From a virus: a stretch of 22,212 nt of DNA. Made by a program: the position numbers and the translations under genes. This document shows positions 12,661 through 20,500 of this stretch, piece after piece. The notes under the pieces were generated by a model. The model had not been told where the DNA came from, made no database searches, and saw only the letters and a program-made list of their open reading frames with translations. The stretch spans positions 1 through 22,212 of the IMG/VR virus record IMGVR_UViG_3300036791_000829; one strand, given 5' to 3'. Every line of letters begins with the position of its first letter. The stretch's first letter is position 1.

Positions 12661-13830
12661 ATGAACATTTCGAGTGATCCAAAATTTCTCCGCCGCAGAG
12701 ATTGGGTGGTCAAGAACATTTTGCGCCCCCTTCTCTATGCGCTGGCCGTCGCGGGCTCAGCGATTGCCTACCTGGTTCAAAGCGAGGGCAGTTACTTTGC
12801 TCATGCCGCGCAGCTGGGCGCCGGCTACTCGCCGGCATCGAACCAGACCTCGAACCTCACCCAGACGCAAGTCAACTACTACGACAAAAATTTTATTGCC
12901 AACCTCAAGCAAGAGACGCCGCAATATCGCTGTGTCGAGCGCCGGCCCTTGCCTGAAAATTCCGGCAACACGCTCAACCTGTTCGAATACGTTGCATTCG
13001 GTCCGGATCTCAGCCAGGCGCCCGAAGGCACGGTGCAGAGCGGCGAAACTATCACGATTTTGACCGACAAAATTGTGATAGGAAATTACGCGGACTATCT
13101 CAACTACAGCCGCTTTAGCATGCAACTGGCGATTGATCCGGCGCTCGAAAACGGCGGCAAAGAACTGGCTTATCAGTGCGCGTTGACCGTGGCGTACTTG
13201 ATAAAGAACACCACGGATGGAGTCTCGGCTGTCGACTCGAGCGCGCTCGAGCAGAATGCCTATAACATACCGTTCAACAAAAACAACATCACCACCGCGG
13301 TTGCCTCCCTGCGCCAGCGGGCAGTGAAGCCGATGGAAGGCGGAAACTTCTGCGGAATCATCTGCGGATTTTGCTGGGGCGACGCATTGAACGATGCGGC
13401 CAACAACAGCTTTACCGACGTGTTGAAACGCTCGATTGAAGGTTTCGACATTCTGCGCGAGCTGCCCGGCGGCGAAGGCGAATACGTGCAAGCGATGGAA
13501 TGGGCAGGGGTGAAGTTCTTTGAATCGTCGATTGTGACCACGACCCCCAACTATCTAACGCATGCCGGCGTGACCGCTTTCCGCACCTACATTTACGGTG
13601 AAAACGGAATCATCACCATCAGCATGGGGGCCAAGGAAAACACCGACATTGGCGACGGCGACTGGCGCAACCTAAAAGTCATCACCAAGCGGTATGACGA
13701 TGCCAGCGTTTCAGATCCGGCGATGATGATTGGCGGATCCACGGCTTACAACTTTAACTTTGCCGTGGGCGTGGTGCCCGATACCACCGCCCGCCTGCGC
13801 ATGATCGACGCGCCCACCCTGATTTCCTGA
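12661..13830 (+). CDS. major capsid protein, N4-gp56 type
   Basis: A 389-aa protein resembling the N4-gp56 family of major capsid proteins, which adopt the HK97 fold and build the icosahedral head. The family opening appears at about residue 72: NYYDKNFIANL, LPENSGNTLNLFEY, SQAPEGTVQSG. The body alternates strands and helices, ending with the TTARLRMIDAPTLIS tail. It is odd in having an extra N-terminus: residues 1-19 are basic and residues 20-40 (ILRPLLYALAVAGSAIAYLV) are strongly hydrophobic, followed by FAHA-AQ, which looks like a signal peptide with an AxA site. No later ATG is available, so this start is likely correct. The gene lies after the scaffold and is bracketed by two RNA hairpins. 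Confidence 0.82.
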   Translation: MNISSDPKFLRRRDWVVKNILRPLLYALAVAGSAIAYLVQSEGSYFAHAAQLGAGYSPASNQTSNLTQTQVNYYDKNFIANLKQETPQYRCVERRPLPENSGNTLNLFEYVAFGPDLSQAPEGTVQSGETITILTDKIVIGNYADYLNYSRFSMQLAIDPALENGGKELAYQCALTVAYLIKNTTDGVSAVDSSALEQNAYNIPFNKNNITTAVASLRQRAVKPMEGGNFCGIICGFCWGDALNDAANNSFTDVLKRSIEGFDILRELPGGEGEYVQAMEWAGVKFFESSIVTTTPNYLTHAGVTAFRTYIYGENGIITISMGAKENTDIGDGDWRNLKVITKRYDDASVSDPAMMIGGSTAYNFNFAVGVVPDTTARLRMIDAPTLIS

Positions 13831-13847
13831 TCGCAACTCGTGACGGA

Positions 13848-13867
13848 GCGGCGCCCCGCGGCGCCGC
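13848..13867 (+). promoter_or_regulatory. GC hairpin after the capsid gene
   Basis: An 8-bp GC stem (13848-13855 with 13860-13867, core CGGCGCC/GGCGCCG) encloses a CCGC loop in the 66-bp gap after the capsid stop. It is not followed by a T-run, so it is a weak or non-intrinsic terminator at best. mRNA 3'-end protection or processing is an alternative. Together with 12636-12653 it brackets the capsid cistron. Confidence 0.4.
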
Positions 13868-13896
13868 CTCTCGTTGATTGAAAGGAGAAAACCGCG

Positions 13897-14358
13897 ATGC
13901 CCGAACCGAGAGAAAAAACGTTGAGCGAATTCGACCAAGTTGACCTCGAATACAAGCGCATGCAGATAGAGGTTTTCCGCCAGCAGATGCAGGACAGAAA
14001 CGACAGAATAGCTGCGCTCGAGAGCCGGCGCGCCCGGCAGGTGGAAGAGTGGATGAAAGGGCAAGCCGTTCAGGCGCGCAAGGAGAGCATCTGCAAACAC
14101 CGCAAGGGCGGACGCGATAACAAGTTTGCCAAGGGCGACAGCAACAGTTATTCGATCAACAAAAACGTCTACCCCGATGGCAAAGAAATCATCTTCTGCA
14201 CCCGCTGCGGCAAAGAAGTGCCGAAACCGCAGCGCAGCTTGAAGAAGACCGACCCGAAACTCTACGCCGAGATGTGGGCGGAGTGGGTTAAGTGGAACGA
14301 GTACCCCACGGACAATTCGCCCAGTGGCGGGCAAATCTTTCTAATTGCAGCTGCCTGA
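13897..14358 (+). CDS. conserved phage protein with zinc site
   Basis: A 153-aa protein. The N-terminal 60 residues are a charged coiled coil (EYKRMQIEVFRQQMQDRNDR). The C-terminal half has CKHRKGG (about 65-71) and CTRCGKEV (about 101-108), consistent with a His/Cys zinc site, and ends with NSPSGGQIF. This architecture is common after the capsid gene in related phages, with no defined role. AAAGGAG precedes the ATG by nine bases. It begins the connector block. Confidence 0.75.
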   Translation: MPEPREKTLSEFDQVDLEYKRMQIEVFRQQMQDRNDRIAALESRRARQVEEWMKGQAVQARKESICKHRKGGRDNKFAKGDSNSYSINKNVYPDGKEIIFCTRCGKEVPKPQRSLKKTDPKLYAEMWAEWVKWNEYPTDNSPSGGQIFLIAAA

Positions 14359-14369
14359 GAGGGCATTCG

Positions 14370-14651
14370 ATGACCACGAAAAAGAAGGTGCAACCGCGGC
14401 CGAAGAAGAACGCGCCGCCGAAGCGAAGGAGCAGGCCGATGAGTTACGAAGACGAAACCCCCGCCAACCCGCCCGAGGAACAGCCCGCGGATCCACCCGA
14501 GGAAGAACAGCCCGAGCCGGCCGTTGCGGCCGCGGCGCCCACACCGAATGAGTTAATTGCCAGCGTCGTCACCCCGACCCCGCCGCGGCCGGCGGCGCCG
14601 AATGCGGCGCTCACACCCAACCAGATCATTGCAGCGTTGACACAACGATGA
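14370..14651 (+). CDS. proline-rich low-complexity protein
   Basis: A 93-aa protein starting at ATG 14370, with GAGAGGG upstream. A basic N-terminus (TTKKKVQPRPKKNAPPKRRS) is followed by an acidic Pro/Glu stretch. Two copies of a short helix motif follow, TPNELIAS (about 61-68) and TPNQIIAAL (about 82-90), joined by Pro/Ala linkers. Its disordered, bipolar charge pattern suggests a flexible linker or assembly peptide. It overlaps the next gene by ATGA. Confidence 0.7.
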   Translation: MTTKKKVQPRPKKNAPPKRRSRPMSYEDETPANPPEEQPADPPEEEQPEPAVAAAAPTPNELIASVVTPTPPRPAAPNAALTPNQIIAALTQR

Positions 14652-15655
14652 ACTCAACCACAACCATCCAGGCCGTTGCCGACTACGTGCAGAGCATGGG
14701 CGAGCTGGCGCCGGTGCTGCCCGCGGCCGGCTACAGCATCAACAACTGTCTCAACATCGCAACCGATGTAATGCTCGATTTGATTTCCCAGCGTTTCAAT
14801 TGGAAGTGGAACCGCATGAAAGTCCCGCCCTGGTATACGAACAGCTGGCAGCAGGACTATGCGCAACTGGGATCCACTTTCAAGCAGCCGATCGGCTGGA
14901 TTGAAACCGCCTACTGGGTGGACATAAACAACACCGCGCTACCGAAGCCGACCTATCCAATCGAAGTGCAGCGCGACCTTCCCGTTACTTCCATTTCCGG
15001 CAACCCGCCGGCGAAGCTCGACTGGGAATTTAATAACCAGCTGATACAAGGAGTGTGGCCGGGCCCCAGCCAGAAATACACGCCGCCCCTGGGCGCGACG
15101 ATCACGCCCACCAACCCCATCACCAACATCCTCGACTCGAACGGCAACATTCTGATTCTCACCACCTATGGAGTCACCAACGTAGCGAACACCCCGCCGA
15201 CATTGCCGGCGAACTCTCCGGAAGGCACCACCGTCAACGATGGTTCATGCATCTGGACGGTCGTAGATCCAATGGCGCAGGGATTCCGGCTGATGCCGTT
15301 GCCGCCACAACAGGGTGTGGTCTACCAAGTCAACGTGGTTGGGCAGATGAAGGCGCCGCCGCCGTTCACAACTGTGCAGCAATTCATCAACCCGATCCCC
15401 GACGACTACGCCAACTATTTCCGTGACGGCTTTCAGGCATACTGCTACAAGATCAGCCCTAACGGGCAAATGCGAGGCATGTTCCGGGAACAGCGGCAAT
15501 CCTGGCTGGCTTCGATCGAAGCGGCGATGAAGCAGGGCGACCGCGAACAGACCAACTCCGGGTTTATCCCGGATAGAAGTGTTGTGGCAGCCCAAGGCGG
15601 CTATGACCTTGGGCCATGTAACCCCTACCTCTATTGGCCATGGCCAGGAAGATAA
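14648..15655 (+). CDS. head-tail connector-like virion protein
   Basis: A 335-aa protein whose two ends look like a phage adaptor/connector. An N-terminal helical part (LNIATDVMLDLISQRFNWKW) and a C-terminal part (FINPIPDDYANYFRDGFQAY, then MRGMFREQRQSWLASIEAAMKQ) flank a beta region. Between about 155 and 208 lies an insert (SNGNILILTTYGVTN, PEGTTVNDGSCIWTVVDP) that resembles the Trp-ending modules repeated in the 17598-21170 tail protein. The place after the capsid suggests a ring linking portal to tail. It starts by ATGA overlap, and its last 25 bp overlap the antisense HNH gene. Confidence 0.6.
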   Translation: MNSTTTIQAVADYVQSMGELAPVLPAAGYSINNCLNIATDVMLDLISQRFNWKWNRMKVPPWYTNSWQQDYAQLGSTFKQPIGWIETAYWVDINNTALPKPTYPIEVQRDLPVTSISGNPPAKLDWEFNNQLIQGVWPGPSQKYTPPLGATITPTNPITNILDSNGNILILTTYGVTNVANTPPTLPANSPEGTTVNDGSCIWTVVDPMAQGFRLMPLPPQQGVVYQVNVVGQMKAPPPFTTVQQFINPIPDDYANYFRDGFQAYCYKISPNGQMRGMFREQRQSWLASIEAAMKQGDREQTNSGFIPDRSVVAAQGGYDLGPCNPYLYWPWPGR

Positions 15656-16482
15656 TTGGCAACGACTATCGAACGTCGGAGCCATTGTTCTCTTGAGGAG
15701 CTATCAGTCCAATGTATCTCGTAGTGACAATTCGCGCAGAGAGTTTCGAGATTTACATCTGCATTATTGCTGTGGTCCTCATCGCGATGGTGCACTGTGA
15801 GATGTCGCGGATTCTCATCCTTACATCGTTCGCAACAGACCTTTCCTATTCTTCTGATCGTGCCAACGAAACCTCGTATTCGATAGTTAAGACCGCCATT
15901 GAAGTAGGCGTAACGATCCGAACAATTGCGAGAACAAAAGGAATTCGTTCCCCAACTAGCGCCTTTGACGGGTTTCTGGCAAACCTTGCAGGGCTTAATC
16001 TTGTATCGCCGCGATGCTTCGTTGGCACATCGTCTCGAACAAAATTTAGGCTCAACTCTAGCACTAGTCACGGATCTAGCGAATTCTCCGCTGCATTGAG
16101 AACAGGTATAAGTACGCATCATGACATGCTTGCAATTTTCTTTGAAACAAGCGCGCGAGCAATACAGAGGAGATTTTTCTCGCCAGCGGTTAGCTGTAAA
16201 CGCGATGCCGCATCCCCGGCAACAGAAATTTCTGTTATGCCGCCGCGACAGATCATGACATTTTGGAGAACAGAATTGGGCCGGCTTGCCCTGCCTTGTC
16301 CGCCGCGCGAATTTAGAACCGCACTGTTTGCATACATGAATCGGCGCCACGTTCAAGCTGCGCACCCGCTTGAATTCATACCAGCATCGAAGACTGCAAA
16401 ATCTAGTTTTCCTGTTGCCTTTGAGGGTAGTAAAGGCAACATCGCAATGCTCGCATTTGTAAACTCTTTTTTGTGGGGTCAC
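15631..16482 (-). CDS. HNH endonuclease with five zinc-finger modules
   Basis: A 283-aa, probably free-standing homing endonuclease. Five modules of the form CxxC-(14-20 residues)-CSxxC occupy about 10-33, 51-75, 88-112, 127-152 and 165-187. The HNH nuclease follows: CERC (217-220), HLTVHH (227-232), N244 and CANCHYEIH (249-257), giving the His-Asn-His residues and a structural zinc site. GTG 16482 was chosen because AGGAG lies five bases upstream on the minus strand. ATG 16536 has no SD, and further extension would cross another gene. It runs against all neighbouring late genes and is visibly more AT-rich, as expected for a recently acquired mobile gene. It separates two connector-like genes. 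Confidence 0.85.
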   Translation of the reverse strand: MTPQKRVYKCEHCDVAFTTLKGNRKTRFCSLRCWYEFKRVRSLNVAPIHVCKQCGSKFARRTRQGKPAQFCSPKCHDLSRRHNRNFCCRGCGIAFTANRWREKSPLYCSRACFKENCKHVMMRTYTCSQCSGEFARSVTSARVEPKFCSRRCANEASRRYKIKPCKVCQKPVKGASWGTNSFCSRNCSDRYAYFNGGLNYRIRGFVGTIRRIGKVCCERCKDENPRHLTVHHRDEDHSNNADVNLETLCANCHYEIHWTDSSSREQWLRRSIVVANYLPGHGQ

Positions 16483-16556
16483 GGTCGCTCCTATCAGCGA
16501 TTGGGCTTGTCCGGTGCTTGCAACACCTGACCCCATCAGATTACAGGAGGTAAGCC

Positions 16557-16697
16557 ATGCCAGTGAAGCTCGAGCGCAAACTGAAACGCGCAGCCAAGAA
16601 GAAGGGGCTGGGCAAGAAGCGCGCGGGCGCGTACGTCTACCGGACGCTTCGCAAGACCGGGTGGACACCGAAGAAGAAGACCACAAAGAAAAGGTGA
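16557..16697 (+). CDS. 46-aa very basic protein
   Basis: A short gene of 46 codons, MPVKLERKLKRAAKKKGL then AYVYRTLRKTGWTPKK. It is extremely rich in Lys and Arg and has no Cys. A perfect AGGAGG lies six bases before ATG 16557, and the gene ends 3 bp before the next start. Small phage proteins with this KL-x-x-x-L plus AYVYGTLRKTGW pattern are familiar from connector regions; the function is unknown, and DNA or nucleoprotein binding is possible. The HNH gene lies just upstream on the opposite strand, so this gene may once have followed the 14648 gene directly. Confidence 0.75.
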   Translation: MPVKLERKLKRAAKKKGLGKKRAGAYVYRTLRKTGWTPKKKTTKKR

Positions 16698-16700
16698 GCT

Positions 16701-17405
16701 GTGGCCTCCACAATTACCGTGCAGAACACGATTAACTGGTCAGCTGCTTTCCTCGAACAGCAGCCAGTGCTGGTCAATGGACAGGAGCCGGCGCTTGGAT
16801 CCGCGAATCTTGTTTTGCAGACGATTCTGGGCGCGCCGTTCGCCTGGCCGTTCAACCGCGGCATCATCTCTTTTACGACGCTCAACCAGGACACGACGCA
16901 ATCGGGGCTATCTGATTTCGGTTTTCTCGAGGGAGGATCCGCGCAACCTGTGACCGGCGGCAAGTCGTGGGAGGTTGCAGTCAAGAATTTTCTCAACATC
17001 GACGTCAACCAGGCGCGCCCGCAGTGGTGCTCGCCGTTCATCGACGACGGGGCCGGCAACATAACGTTCAGACTTACGCCGGCGCCCGATACCGGCTACA
17101 TCGTGGTGCTGCCCTACCAGCGCCGCGCGCCGATCCTGTTGAGCCTGGCCTACAGCTGGGCGCCGCTCCCCGACGATAAGAACTACATCGCGCAGTGGGG
17201 ATTCCTGGCTCTCATGTCCCTGATCGGCAACGATGCACGCTTTAACGAGTACAACCAAAAATTTATTACCGCGCTGCTGGCCGCACAGGGAGGGTTGACC
17301 GACCTCGAGCGCAATGTTTTTCTCGCCAACTGGACGCGGGTTATGAGCCAGCTGCAGAGCACGCAGCTAGGCACAGCCGAACGCTACAAGGCAAGGGAAG
17401 TCTAA
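16701..17405 (+). CDS. second connector/tail-tube-like protein
   Basis: A 234-aa protein from GTG 16701, preceded by the AAAGGTGAG cassette. The beta-rich middle (AGNITFRLTPAPDTGYIVVL) and helical end (YIAQWGFLALMSLIGNDARF, then LTDLERNVFLANWTRVM) resemble adaptor or tail-tube components of podovirus-like tails. It shares an overall plan with the 14648 product but no clear sequence identity. Its stop is followed closely by an antisense membrane gene. The assignment rests mainly on position and fold-like pattern. Confidence 0.55.
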   Translation: MASTITVQNTINWSAAFLEQQPVLVNGQEPALGSANLVLQTILGAPFAWPFNRGIISFTTLNQDTTQSGLSDFGFLEGGSAQPVTGGKSWEVAVKNFLNIDVNQARPQWCSPFIDDGAGNITFRLTPAPDTGYIVVLPYQRRAPILLSLAYSWAPLPDDKNYIAQWGFLALMSLIGNDARFNEYNQKFITALLAAQGGLTDLERNVFLANWTRVMSQLQSTQLGTAERYKAREV

Positions 17406-17409
17406 TGCC

Positions 17410-17577
17410 CTACTTAACCAGAGTGGCCGCGGCCGGGCCGAAGCTGAGAAGGAAGGCGAGGAGTCCACAGAAAAATGTGATGCGCCCGATTTCCAGCAAT
17501 TTGGCGTTGTTATTTGCAAACGCATATATCAGCAGACCCACGACGGCCACAAGTAAGTCTATGGAAACTACAAGCAT
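17410..17577 (-). CDS. 55-aa membrane protein, antisense to late genes
   Basis: A 55-codon minus-strand gene, MLVVSIDLLVAVVGLLIYAF in helix 1, then ANNNAKLLEIGRI, and a second helix about 34-52. A textbook SD, GGAGG (17588-17584), lies six bases before the ATG at 17577. The pattern of membrane segment, short polar loop with EIGRI, then membrane segment is one I recognise from small phage membrane proteins of unknown role. It fills the gap between the 16701 gene (convergent) and the large tail gene (divergent). The + strand frame 17405-17617 over the same bases lacks any family signal. A holin-like or superinfection-related role is possible but unproven. Confidence 0.75.
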   Translation of the reverse strand: MLVVSIDLLVAVVGLLIYAFANNNAKLLEIGRITFFCGLLAFLLSFGPAAATLVK

Positions 17578-17597
17578 GGGATACCTCCGTAGATTGG

Positions 17598-20500
17598 ATG
17601 CGGCCGATGCCCACTAGCCCTCTGGAGAGCGCCGGCGCGGCTGTACAGCCTATCAGCGCGGCGCCCTTGCATGTCAATGAGTTTTTTACCGGGCTATGGA
17701 CCAACGGCAGCCCGCTGGGTCCGGGGCCGGTCCCCTACTTGTATCAAAAATTCTATTCAGCCTCACGCTACGATCGCATCGTAGGCGGCGGCGACAGCGA
17801 AGTTTCCACGCGGCTCACGCTCATGCGCCGGCCGGGATTCACGGTCTACAATCCGGGGCCATTCCCGCCCATCAATAGATTCTATGAATTTCGCGCCTTC
17901 ACGGCAACCGATGAAGTCATTCATCTGCTGGCCGACTGCGACGGGTCGACCAACCAGTTGCAAAATCCGAATTTTGATTCTGGCGCAACAGGATGGACCT
18001 TCGGCAGCGACCCGGTAAACGGAGGCAACTGGCATCTGGGTACCGGCAGCCCGTTTGCCGCCGGCAATCTAGCCCAGTGGAGCGGGACCGGCGCGGCGGC
18101 TCTGACCAATCAGCAGCACATGCCTTGCTCGGCCGGTACCCAGATGGAGGCCAGCTGCCAAGGCATTGGAGAACTGGGCGCGACTGGTACGGCGGTGCTG
18201 CAGATCAACTTCTATAACGCGGCCAATGCGCTCCTGCAGACAGTCAGCAGTCCCGCTTGCGTAGCGAACTACATCTGGACTCCTTTGCAAGTTCTGGCGC
18301 CGGCTCCCGCGGGCACCTCTTATGCCACCGTCGATTTCTCAGTTACAGGCGCGACGATGGCATCTGGCGGGCCACGCTGGGGCGCGGCAGTTTTCACCGG
18401 AGGCATTGCGCCGATCGTACCCACGGTGCGCGAGGTCACGCAGCCCAACACCAATAACATTCTCTGGACGAAGGCGGCGGGCGCGGGACGCACCAGCTTT
18501 GTGGACGTTGGCAATACAGTCTATGCGGGGGACGGAGTTACCACCCACCAATGGCTGACAAGCGCCCTGAGCTGGCAACCGAACGCGCAGTTTCAGCCTG
18601 GGGATTTTATTGTCGACAGCAACGGCAACCTGCAACGGTCTGTGGGCAGCGTGACCGCCACCATCGTAAACATTTCGGTTGTCGATGTGGTGCTGAGCGG
18701 CGGCGTGCATGGGCGCCAAGTGACACTCTATTTTTCTTCGGCCACGCCGTTTGACGTCCCGGATAACATCAGCATCATTACCAGCGGATTGACGACCGTG
18801 CCGGCCGCCAACGAAACCACACCCTACACAGTCATCGTAGAAAGCGTTTTGCAGTGCAGCTGGGTACAGTCGACCACCGCGATTCCGGTTACTCCGTTTT
18901 CTGTTGAGACAGGCACCGCGACCACCGGCAGCGGCAGTTCAGGCGCGACCATGCCGGCCTGGAATACCAGCCTGGGACTGGTCACGCAGGACGGCGGAAA
19001 CCAGTGGGTAAACATGGGGCCCGCGGTGATGGCCTGGGGGGCACAAGGGCCGGCCAACGCGCCCACCGTGACCACCGCTTCTGTGCCCAGCATTTACCCT
19101 AATGTGGCGATAAGCACCTGGTATGCACCGAACGGCGCTTTTGTGATTTTCGACGGCGCCAACCTGCAACAGCTGGTTGCTCCCGGCGGAACGACAGGCC
19201 CGACAGCGCCGACCTGGGCCACGGCCGTGGGCGCGATTACGAACGAAACGTCACCCGGCACCGCGCAATGGAAATGCCTGGGCGGCGGCGCATGGCAGGC
19301 TAACCATGCGTACATCGTGGGCAACACGATCAGAGCCACCTACACCTATTCGCAGACGGTCTATCAGTGGACCAGCGACGGGCACGGCGGTTTCATCCAG
19401 GTTCCAGTGCAGCAGCAGGTGACGACTACCAGCTTTTTTCAATGCGTGGTGGCGGGGACGAGCGGACCCAACCCGCCCAACTGGCTGAATGGCATTGGCG
19501 TAATCACCATAGACAACACGGTGAACTGGAAGAACCTGGGAAGCGCGAGCGGCGCCGCATGGCCGGGCGCGACCCAGACATTGAGCACCGCGATTCAGGT
19601 TGTGGATCCGAACGGCTATTTCCAGACGCCTACCAAACAGGCGGAGACCGGGGCCACGGCGCCCACAGGCGGATACAGCACCACCGTGGGCGCCTCGACC
19701 ACTGACGGCGCGCAGGTATGGAAGAACGCGGGACCCGCGGCGCCGGCCGCCACCGCGGTTTGGTACTGGGCGTACTCAGGAAAGAACAGCATCACCGGCG
19801 AGATTTCGAATGCTTCTCCTCTGAGCGCACCGCTCGCGCCCGGTATCGGGCAGCTGGCGGTAATTCAAGGGCAAGGTCTGCCGCAGCCACCCTGGGACAC
19901 CATCGTCCTGTGGCGGACCGCGGCCGGCGGATCGACGCTGCTCTATGACGATGAATTCCCCAACCCCGGACCAGGGCAGAACTGGATTTATACCGACACC
20001 AACGTTGACCCCGGCAATGTTGCGACCGGCGCGCAGGGCGTGCTCAATGCGCTCATTACGGCGCCGATCAACAACACGAACGACCCACCCCCGAGCAACT
20101 TTGTGCCCCAGGCTTATTTCCTCAACAGGATTTGGGGGTACGTCAACAATCAGCTGCGCTGGAGCGGCGGGCCCGATACTCTAACCGGCAGCGGCAACAG
20201 CGCCTTTCCACCGCTCAATGTGTTCAGATTCCCCGCCCGCGGCGTGTTGTGCTGGCCGACGTCGGTAGGTTTGATTTGTTTCACCACGTCTGACATTTGG
20301 GTTGTGCTGGGACAGGGTACCGGCAGTTCGCCGTTTTACGTGGTGAACTTTCAACAAAACATCGGAATGCAGTCCCAAGATGCCTTTGCGGTGAACGGCT
20401 CGACAGCGTACGCGATGATTAGCGCGCACCAGGTAATCAGCATCGACCCTGGCGCCGGCGAAGTGGAAGTAGGCTTTCCGATTGGGGATCTTCTCGATGG

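Noticed and set aside
13848-13867. Intrinsic terminator after the capsid gene
   Set aside because: A GC stem is present but no T-run follows, so it was recorded only as an RNA hairpin.
15712-16530. 272-aa + strand frame over the HNH gene
   Set aside because: Antisense to a frame with five zinc modules and a complete HNH motif; no SD and no family signal.
17405-17617. 70-aa + strand frame after the 16701 gene
   Set aside because: The minus strand holds a two-helix membrane protein with a perfect SD over the same bases; the + product has no domain-like pattern.
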